Of a stretch of 64,000 nt of DNA, positions 57,280 to 64,000 are shown one piece after another; within the stretch, counting starts at the first letter, position 1, and every line of letters begins with the position of its first letter. Under the pieces are notes generated by a model, which was not told the origin of the DNA, ran no database searches, and saw only the letters and a list, made by a program, of their open reading frames with translations. Position numbers and translations under genes: made by a program. Origin of the DNA: Sphingomonas rhizophila (GTDB lineage: Bacteria; Pseudomonadota; Alphaproteobacteria; Sphingomonadales; Sphingomonadaceae). The stretch lies in contig NZ_CP060717.1 of the NCBI RefSeq assembly GCF_014396585.1, positions 930,001 through 994,000 on the forward strand, in the 5' to 3' direction.

Positions 57280-58379
57280 TCAAAGCAAGCGCAACTGGTC
57301 GCCCTGCGGCGCTTCGAACAGGTCGCAGCGGAGCGCGAACTTGGCCCGGGCAAGGCCATGGCGCCTGGCCGCCATTTCGAAGCGCGTGGCGAGCAATTCC
57401 CCCCACGGACCCTGGCCGCGCATCCGAGTAAAGAAGTTGCCGTCGTTGTCCTTGCCGCCGCGCATCGAGCGGATGGTCGCCATGACCTTTGCCGCGCGGT
57501 CGGGGTAATGTTCGTCGAGCCATGCGCGAAACAGCGGCGCGACCTCAAGCGGCAGGCGGACCGGCAGGCAGAAGCCCCGCGGGCGCCGGCCGACGCCGCA
57601 GCCGCGACGATCGCCTCCAGTTCATGATCTGTGATTTGGGGAATGACCGGCGACACCGACACATAGGCCGGGACACCCGCATCGCTCAGTGCCCTGATCG
57701 CGGCCAATCGCTTCCGTGCTGCTGGCGCGCGAGGCTCCAGCGTCCGGTGGACTTTCGGGTCGAGTGAGGTCACCGAGATGGCCACCGCGGCAAGGCCCAG
57801 CTTGGCCGCCGGGGCGATGATGTCGAGGTCCCGCAACACCCGGTCCGACTTGGTCGTGATGGTGAACGGGTGCTTCGTTTCAAGCAGCAGCTCGAGGATG
57901 CTGCGGGTCACCCGCCAATGCTCCTCGATCGGCTGATAGGGATCGGTGTTGGTGCCAAGCGCGATCGGCGCGACTTCGTAGCCGGGCCGCGACAGCGTCG
58001 CGTGCAGCAGCTTGGCGGCGTCGGGCTTGACGAACAAGCGGCTCTCGAAATCAATTCCGGGCGACAGGTCGTGGTAGGCGTGTGTCGGCCGCGCGAAGCA
58101 ATAGATGCAACCATGCTCACAGCCACGATAGGGATTGACCGACCGGTCGAAGCCAATATCGGGCGAACTGTTGCGGGTCAGGATCGATCGCGGCTTTTCG
58201 ATCGTCACCGTGGTCCGGCGGGGGGCGATTCCGTCGAGGCTTTCCACGCTGTCGAGCCATTCGCCCTCGACGATCCGCTCCTTCAGGTTGAAGCGGGTGG
58301 GGGTCGCGTTGCGGGTGGCTCCGCGCGCTTTGGTCGACTCGACTGGCATCCCGGCAGGATGCTCGCCGAACCAGAACAT
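57280..58379 (-). CDS. PA0069-family radical SAM protein, split by a one-base frameshift
   Basis: A radical SAM enzyme of the Rv2578c/PA0069 type: cluster motif RGCEHGCIYCFARP (Cx3Cx2C), then IALGTNTDPYQPIEEH and FTITTKSDRVLRD. The frame is lost after SAGARGA; the natural C-terminus (LPVRLPLEVAPLF, then MATIRSMRGGKDNDGNFFTRM to QGDQLRLL) is read one frame over and ends at 57280. One extra base in the A-run near 57572 restores 366 residues. Probably a sequence error. Start at 58379, or at the Met 10 codons further on. The reaction is unknown. Confidence 0.9.
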
Positions 58380-58398
58380 TTCAAGAACATTTGCGGAC

Positions 58399-60231
58399 TT
58401 AGCGACTGCCTGGGGCGGTCGGGAATGCCGGCCATTTGTGCTCGGCCAAGGTCTTCAAAGCGGGCTGGTCGCGCCCGTCGAGGCCCTGGTAGACAAACAT
58501 GTTCCGCAGAACGGCGGGGACATAGTAACGGGTTTCCCAATAAGGAAGGCTCTCGATCCACAGCAGCGGATCGCCGCGGTCGTTGATGAAATTCCAGCGG
58601 TCCACCGGGACCGGGCCGGCGTTGTAGGCGGCGATGATCTTAAGGATCTGCCCGCGCGTGGCAGCCTTGCCGCGCATCAGCTCAATGAAGCTCTGGCCAT
58701 ATTCCAGGTTCACTGACGGGTCCTTGAGATCGCCGACAGCGGTGCCGCGGGCACGAGCGAAGTCGCCGGCGGTTCCGGGGCGAACCTGCATCAGGCCAAC
58801 CGCACCGGCGGGGCTGACTACCCCGGCGCGAAAATCGCTTTCCTGCCTGGTGTGCGCCATGCCGAGCGCGGGATCGATTCGCCAGCCGGTCGTCGGCCGC
58901 CAACGGAGGGTCGGAAAGCGGTCCGCCGCCTGCACCGGAGCGCCGGGCTGGCCGTTGTGTGCCAACCAATACTCCGTGGCGGGAAGGTTGAGCTCCTCCG
59001 CCAATGCCAGCAGCTTGTGATGGTCACCGGGCGGACTGAGACGGGCCTGGTAACGAATGAATTCATCGGCGAGGCCGCGCTCGCCAATCGCTGAAAGCTC
59101 CCGCGCGCGCAGCAGGTTCATCGGGACGAAGCCGCCCGCCCGCGATCGCGACGCAGGTGCGATGGTGGTCGGCATGCCCAGCGTTTCGCGGGCGACCAGG
59201 CCATAGAAGCTGTCGGCCGATCGCGCCGCGGCTTTCAGCAATCCCTGCACCTCGCGCGGGCGACGGCACGCCTGCTCCGACCTTGCCGCCCAGTAGAAGG
59301 CGGCGGCGGCCAATTCACGGTCGGCAGTCAGGCGTGCCGTTTCGCGAAAGGCCGCCGCGGAGGCCGTGCAGTCATTCTGCCGCCAGGCTGCGAGGCCTGA
59401 AATCCAGGCGGCCTGGCCGCCCCACTCGCCGCCGGCCCCAACGCGCCACTGGTCGGCAACCCGGCGAGCTTCACCGTCTTGGCCCAGGACATAGTAAATC
59501 CAGGCGACGCGTTGCCCGGCCTCGGCACGCGCGTCGGGCGTCAAGAACGGCCCTTGAGCAATCAAAAGCGCCTCGGCCGCCGCGAAATCGTCGGCACGAA
59601 CCAGCGGGTCGAGCTGGGCGCGAAGCGCGTCGGCCAGCGGCTCGTTGGCAACGGGGCGGGCGCGCTGTCGGCGCGGCGCGGACCCTAAGAAAACGGTCGG
59701 GCGAGGTGCGATGCCTGGTGCGCTGGAGGCGCCGCGAGCGATGGCCATGCGCTGCAGCTGCTCGGTGTGGGGAAGGTCGGGCGACTCCACCAAGAGGGCA
59801 TTGATGGAGGCCAGGTCGACCTTCGGCGAATTTTTCGCAGTGTAGAGTTCCGCCTTCGCGACGGGTTTCAAAGGCCCATCGGGCAGCGCGGCGATTCCCA
59901 GCTGGGCGCCGAGCCAGTCCCCGGTCCGGATCGCCGCGAAGACGCCTTTCCAGTCCTTGGGCGCGACCCGCGGCGGCACATAGGGGTGGATCGACCCGGC
60001 CTCTTGCTCCGGGGTCGGTGCGACGACTGGGGGAACGATACTCGGTGCCGGGGTCGGGGCTGGCGTGGGGGCAGGCACCGGTTTCGCGGGCTGCGGGGCC
60101 AGCGTGTCCTGCGGCATCTGCGTGTCGATCGGCGCCAGCGGGTCTTCGGCGCTTGGAGTTTGCTGCTGCGCCCATGCCGGCATCGCGCACAACGCCGCGC
60201 CCGCCAGCCAAACACTCATCGACCTCATCAA
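58399..60231 (-). CDS. slt: Soluble lytic murein transglycosylase
   Basis: A 610-residue periplasmic enzyme: signal peptide (MSVWLAGAALCAMPAWAQ), a Pro-rich linker, a long helical superhelix of TPR-like pairs, and a C-terminal SLT domain with the catalytic Glu in AHTRQESDFRAGVVSPAGA, followed by GLMQVRPGTAGDFA and IIAAYNAGP. It cleaves the MurNAc-GlcNAc bond to 1,6-anhydroMurNAc ends. The start overlaps the udg stop (ATGA). It is followed by the radical SAM gene. Together with the NamZ-type gene it suggests active wall turnover. Confidence 0.93.
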   Translation of the reverse strand: MMRSMSVWLAGAALCAMPAWAQQQTPSAEDPLAPIDTQMPQDTLAPQPAKPVPAPTPAPTPAPSIVPPVVAPTPEQEAGSIHPYVPPRVAPKDWKGVFAAIRTGDWLGAQLGIAALPDGPLKPVAKAELYTAKNSPKVDLASINALLVESPDLPHTEQLQRMAIARGASSAPGIAPRPTVFLGSAPRRQRARPVANEPLADALRAQLDPLVRADDFAAAEALLIAQGPFLTPDARAEAGQRVAWIYYVLGQDGEARRVADQWRVGAGGEWGGQAAWISGLAAWRQNDCTASAAAFRETARLTADRELAAAAFYWAARSEQACRRPREVQGLLKAAARSADSFYGLVARETLGMPTTIAPASRSRAGGFVPMNLLRARELSAIGERGLADEFIRYQARLSPPGDHHKLLALAEELNLPATEYWLAHNGQPGAPVQAADRFPTLRWRPTTGWRIDPALGMAHTRQESDFRAGVVSPAGAVGLMQVRPGTAGDFARARGTAVGDLKDPSVNLEYGQSFIELMRGKAATRGQILKIIAAYNAGPVPVDRWNFINDRGDPLLWIESLPYWETRYYVPAVLRNMFVYQGLDGRDQPALKTLAEHKWPAFPTAPGSR

Positions 60232-60958
60232 TTATCCTCGCTCATCAACAACAGAAGGTCGCGCCAGGCCAGGGCCTTGTCCGACGGCCGTTGCAGAAGC
60301 CATCGAGGGTGGAAGGTGGCGATCGTGCGCACACCTTCGACGTGATGAATACGCCCGCGCGCCTCGCCAAGCGGCAGGCCGGTCAGCGCCCGCGCCGGAG
60401 CGTCGCCGAACAGGATCAGGCGTTCGGGTTTGGCGAGGCGAACCTGCTCGCGCGCCAGCTCGCCGCATCGAGCAAGATCCTCGCGGGTAATTCGCGATCC
60501 CGGGGACAGAAAACAACTCAGCGAGGCAACATACGCAGACGCCGGGTCGATCTGAATCGCCTGCAGCATTCGTTCGGTCAAGATCCAGGCCGGGCCCGCG
60601 ATCGGCCGACCAGCACCAGCTTCTTCGGGTCCGGGAAGGTCGCTCAACAGCATCAATGGCGCCTGTTCACGGCCGGCGGGAAGCACGCGCTTTGCCCCGG
60701 ACGGAACAGAGGCAACGTTTCGGCGTCGGCCAGCCACTGATGAAACGCATCCAGTGTCAGGGCCTCGCTGCGCGCAGGCTCCGTCGTTTGCGGGGTGGCG
60801 GAGGTCAACTTTGTCGCCGCCGGCGCGTCTTTGGATGCCTTGAGCCAGTTTCGCGGCTCGTCGCTGACTGCAACGTCGACGCCGGCCTCCAGCCACCACG
60901 AGAGCAGGCTCTCGGCTTCGGCGTTAGTCAGCGGCGCTGCTTGCAGGGTGTCGGTCAT
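60228..60958 (-). CDS. Uracil-DNA glycosylase family protein, split by a one-base frameshift
   Basis: Base-excision-repair enzyme of the family-4-like type. The N-terminal 80 or so residues (MTDTLQAAPLTNAEAESLLS, long linker, LTLDAFHQWLADAETLPLFR) read from 60958; the catalytic core (LMLLSDLPGPEEAGAGRPIA, GPAWILTERMLQAI, ATFHPRWLLQRPSDKALAWR) is in the next frame. One base added in the C-run at 60695-60698 gives RPG-AKRVLPAGREQ and 243 residues. The four-Cys cluster of family 4 is not evident. It overlaps slt by 4 bp. Confidence 0.87.
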
Positions 60959-61055
60959 GCTTTGCCGACCATCGTCCAAGGTTGACGGCGCGGTCAAGGA
61001 ATTGGCAGGGCTGACGCAAGCCGCAACAGCGGCAGGGCCGTGACGGGAGACTGGC

Positions 61056-62702
61056 GTGAGCGACCGGGAATCGATGGAATATGATGTCGTGATCGTCGGC
61101 GCCGGCCCGGCCGGGCTGTCCGCCGCCATCCGCCTGAAGCAGCTCGCCGAGGAAAAAGGCCGTGAAATCGGCGTCTGCGTCCTTGAGAAGGGTAGCGAGG
61201 TCGGCGCGCACATCCTGTCCGGCGCCGTGGTCGATCCCAAAGCGATCGAAGAGCTATTTCCCGACTGGCGCGATCGCGACAGCCCGCTGACAGTGCCGGT
61301 CACGGATAACCTTCACTGGGTGCTGACCCGCAAGGGCAAATGGTCGATTCCGACGATCTTCATGCCGCCGTTCATGCATAACGAGGGCAAATATAGCGTC
61401 AGCCTGGGTAATGTGACCCGCTGGCTGGCGCAGCAGGCCGAGGCGCTGGGGGTCGAAATCTTCCCTGGCTTTGCCGCCGCCGAGGTGCTGTTCAACCCCG
61501 ACGGAAGCGTCAAAGGCGTGGCGACCGGCGACATGGGCGTGGCGCGGGACGGCACGCACCGACCCGATTACCAGCCGGGCATGGAATTGCACGCCCGCTA
61601 CACCTTCTTCGCGGAGGGTGCGCGGGGGCACCTGACCAAGGAACTGGTCCGCATCTTCGATCTCCGCAAGGAATCGGGGCCGCAGGTTTATGGTCTTGGC
61701 GTCAAGGAGTTGTGGGACGTTCCTGCCGAGAAACATCAACCGGGGCGTGTCATCCACACGCAAGGCTGGCCGCTCGACGACGCGTGGGGCGGGGGGTTCC
61801 TCTACCACCAGGCCAATGGGCAGGTTGCGCTCGGGTTCGTCACTGCGCTCGACTACAAGAATCCGTACATCTCGCCGTTCGAGGAGTTCCAGCGGTGGAA
61901 GACCCACCCGGCGATCCGCGCCGAGATCGAGGGCGGGAAGCGCGTCTCCTACGGCGCCCGTGCCATCAACGAGGGCGGTTGGCAGGCCATCCCGCGGCTT
62001 GCATTCCCCGGCGGCGCGCTGATCGGTTGTTCGGCCGGTTTCGTGAACGTCCCGCGTATCAAGGGCAGCCACACGGCGATGAAGTCGGGCATGCTTGCGG
62101 CCGAGGCCGCGTTCGAGGCCATCGCCGCCGATCGCCGCTTCGACACGCTGGAAAGCTACGAACCCGCCGTCCGGTCAAGCTGGATTGCCGATGAACTGAA
62201 AATCGTTCGCAACGCACAGCCGGCGGTCGCCAAATGGGGATCGACCATCGGAACCGTCTTCGCCGGATTCGACATGTGGCTCAACTGGCTGAAGCTGCGG
62301 ACACCGTGGACGCTGAAGCACCACGCCGACCACACCCAGATCGGCCGCAAGGAGCATTACCATCCGATCGCCTACCCGAAGCCGGACGGGAAGCTGACCT
62401 TTGACCGCCTGTCGTCGGTGTTCCTGTCAAATACCAACCATGAGGAAGACCAGCCGATCCACCTGACGCTGAAGGACGCCGAAGTGCCGATTTCGGTCAA
62501 CCTCAAGCTTTATGACGCGCCGGAGCAGCGTTATTGTCCGGCCGGCGTTTACGAGATCGTAGAGGAAGCCGGTTCACCAAGGCTTCAGATCAATGCGCAG
62601 AACTGCGTGCATTGTAAGACGTGCGACATCAAGGACCCGACCCAGAACATCAACTGGGTGGTTCCCGAAGGCGGCGGAGGACCGAATTATCCGAACATGT
62701 AG
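61056..62702 (+). CDS. Electron transfer flavoprotein-ubiquinone oxidoreductase
   Basis: The 548-residue enzyme passes electrons from ETF to ubiquinone, linking fatty- and amino-acid oxidation to respiration. FAD motif VVIVGAGPAGLSAAIRLKQL is at the start. The monotopic membrane/quinone part follows (FAEGARGHLTKELVRIFDL), and the 4Fe-4S ligands are at the C-terminus (Cys in QRYCPAGVYE and NCVHCKTCDIKDPTQN). The start is GTG with GGGAG 8 nt upstream. It is divergent from udg and followed closely by a TPR gene. Confidence 0.96.
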   Translation: MSDRESMEYDVVIVGAGPAGLSAAIRLKQLAEEKGREIGVCVLEKGSEVGAHILSGAVVDPKAIEELFPDWRDRDSPLTVPVTDNLHWVLTRKGKWSIPTIFMPPFMHNEGKYSVSLGNVTRWLAQQAEALGVEIFPGFAAAEVLFNPDGSVKGVATGDMGVARDGTHRPDYQPGMELHARYTFFAEGARGHLTKELVRIFDLRKESGPQVYGLGVKELWDVPAEKHQPGRVIHTQGWPLDDAWGGGFLYHQANGQVALGFVTALDYKNPYISPFEEFQRWKTHPAIRAEIEGGKRVSYGARAINEGGWQAIPRLAFPGGALIGCSAGFVNVPRIKGSHTAMKSGMLAAEAAFEAIAADRRFDTLESYEPAVRSSWIADELKIVRNAQPAVAKWGSTIGTVFAGFDMWLNWLKLRTPWTLKHHADHTQIGRKEHYHPIAYPKPDGKLTFDRLSSVFLSNTNHEEDQPIHLTLKDAEVPISVNLKLYDAPEQRYCPAGVYEIVEEAGSPRLQINAQNCVHCKTCDIKDPTQNINWVVPEGGGGPNYPNM

Positions 62703-62721
62703 GCGCCTGGTTTCGTCGGCC

Positions 62722-64000
62722 ATGCTCGCGGTGATCGCCGCTTGCGGTCCTGTTGCCGCGTCGGCGAAGCCGGTCCGGTTGAGCTTTACGGCCAACGATC
62801 CCAGCCTGCTGTATGTCCGGGCGCGAACTGCCGAAGCGTTGGGCGATACGGCCCGGTCGGCGCGGCTCTACGCATCGCTGTCGACGATCAATGGCAACGA
62901 CTGGATGCTGGCGCGGCGGGCGGTGAGCAGCGCGATCGATGCCGGATCCTTCGATCTTGCGGTGCTGACAGCCCGGCGCATCCCGGCGGACCAACTCGCG
63001 CTCGATGGGCGCCTCCTCCTGATCGCCGACTCGCTTCGTCGAAGCCAGCTTGGCGAGGCGTTGACCTTCGTCGACGACAAGACGGCCGAAGGTGACGGCG
63101 GCTTCGTCACTCCGATCCTGCGCGCATGGTCCGAAGCCGCTGCTGGGCGCGACGGCCTGGCACCGCTCAGCACCCAGGCGGTGAGCCAAGGCTTGCTCGA
63201 GCCCTTCGCCGACGAGCAACGCGCGTTCCTGCTCCTGTCGCAACGCAAGGCGTCACAGGCGAAACCATATATTGAGCGCGCGCTGGCCAGCTCCGGCGGC
63301 CGAGAGACGCGCCTGCGCCTCGCATTTGCCGAAGGACTGCGGCGCGCAAGGGATGAAGCCGGCGCGAAGGCGCTGCTCGTCGAACTCGCCCCGGAAATTC
63401 GGTCAAAAGACGTCGCGCTCGATTCGCCTGGGATCGCCATCAGTACACCGGCCGAAGCGGTTGCCGAACTGCTTGCGGGGATCGGCGGCGCCTTGACCGA
63501 CAATCCCGATCGGTCGCTTCCGATCTCGCTGTTGCGCGCCGCGCATCACGCTTCGCCGAAAAGCAGTGAGGTTGCGGTGCTGCTGGCATTGTTGCTCAAC
63601 CGCGACGGGCGCAATGCCGAAGCGCTGGCGGTGCTCGACCCGATCGACGAACGCGACCCATTCATCGGCGATGTCCGGGACGCGCGACTGCGGCTGTTGC
63701 TGGCGGCGAACCGGAACGCGGATGCCGTCGCTTTCGCTCGGTCGACGATTGCTTCTCTGGGCGCGCGGGCGCGGGCTAATGATTTCGGGCGCCTCGGCGA
63801 TGCCTTGCGCGATGCGAAGGACGCCGCCGGCGCCGCCGACGCCTATGGCAAGGCCGCGGCGCTCGCCGGGGCGGCAGGGCAGGACAATCGCTGGACATAT
63901 CTGATGCTGCGGGCTGACCAGCTGGAAAGCATCGGCCGCTGGAGCGAAGCGAAAGCCGACCTCAGGGCCGCGATACAAATCCAGCCCGACCAGCCGTTGC
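62722..64000 (+). CDS. Tetratricopeptide-repeat protein (3' end outside window)
   Basis: An open frame of 426 codons to the window edge. After a short hydrophobic start (MLAVIAACGPVAASA, a likely signal peptide, possibly lipoprotein-like at AAC) come helical TPR-type pairs, for example LLALLLNRDGRNAEALAVLD, AADAYGKAAALAGAAG and ESIGRWSEAKADLRAAIQIQ. The start is 20 bp after the ETF-QO stop, so it is probably co-transcribed. The full length and any C-terminal domain cannot be seen. Confidence 0.85.
   Translation, partial: MLAVIAACGPVAASAKPVRLSFTANDPSLLYVRARTAEALGDTARSARLYASLSTINGNDWMLARRAVSSAIDAGSFDLAVLTARRIPADQLALDGRLLLIADSLRRSQLGEALTFVDDKTAEGDGGFVTPILRAWSEAAAGRDGLAPLSTQAVSQGLLEPFADEQRAFLLLSQRKASQAKPYIERALASSGGRETRLRLAFAEGLRRARDEAGAKALLVELAPEIRSKDVALDSPGIAISTPAEAVAELLAGIGGALTDNPDRSLPISLLRAAHHASPKSSEVAVLLALLLNRDGRNAEALAVLDPIDERDPFIGDVRDARLRLLLAANRNADAVAFARSTIASLGARARANDFGRLGDALRDAKDAAGAADAYGKAAALAGAAGQDNRWTYLMLRADQLESIGRWSEAKADLRAAIQIQPDQPL

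Noticed and set aside
55786..57627. A 613-codon plus-strand frame opposite the M28 peptidase
   Set aside because: Antisense shadow; zinc-ligand motifs fix the minus strand as coding.

Overview
The window reads as high-GC chromosome of an alphaproteobacterium, most likely a member of the Sphingomonadales. Pointers are the YqeY-dnaG-rpoD operon, a PEPxxWA-CTERM protein, host-attachment and DUF4170 proteins, a short PutA without a DNA-binding domain, a lipoyl-domain PDH E1 beta, and promoter motifs of the alphaproteobacterial EcfG and CtrA type. I see no prophage, insertion sequence, CRISPR array, rRNA or origin. Most of the DNA is tightly packed housekeeping sequence.

Layout. 1-6 kb: end of secA, a membrane acyltransferase, putA, tRNA-Asn. 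6-17.9 kb: NAD kinase, a lone EAL protein, mfd-sdhE, recG, tyrS, a DOMON-like protein, a NamZ-type muramidase and a VWA protein. 18-26.3 kb: a soluble chemoreceptor, an ABC exporter facing a DUF2975/HTH pair across a promoter with two matching dyads, a MoxR ATPase, PspC, a winged-helix/TPR regulator and a PEPxxWA-CTERM protein. 26.3-26.8 kb: a gene-free stretch bounded by two inverted copies of a structured repeat. 26.8-36.3 kb: rpoD-dnaG-yqeY facing carA-X-carB, where X is a lower-GC putative cysteine-peptidase-fold gene between the two carbamoyl-phosphate synthase subunits. 36.4-47.6 kb: greA, rhomboid, DUF4170, a four-gene membrane/stress operon, eno-ftsB-pdhA-pdhB, an EF-hand protein, trmFO, DUF488 and a host-attachment protein. 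47.7-64 kb: gyrA, an EF-hand lipoprotein, a TPR protein, a histidine-kinase-like protein with degenerate ATPase boxes behind a full CtrA box, two tRNAs, a ROK kinase, a udg-slt-radical SAM-M28 run, ETF-QO and a TPR protein that runs off the edge.

Two things stand out. First, at least seven conserved genes (mfd, recG, rpoD, dnaG, pdhA, a radical SAM gene, a uracil-DNA glycosylase) are each split by the apparent loss of one base, mostly in short homopolymer runs. rpoD and dnaG are essential, so sequencing or assembly error is the simplest explanation, and I annotate each as one full-length gene. Second, several non-coding signals are coherent: EcfG-like promoters before envelope and stress genes, CtrA-like boxes before signalling genes, paired operators, and a repeat pair with compensatory stem changes.

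The best candidates for something undescribed are the carAB-embedded gene, the inverted structured repeat pair at 26.25-26.82 kb, and the CtrA-box kinase-like protein.
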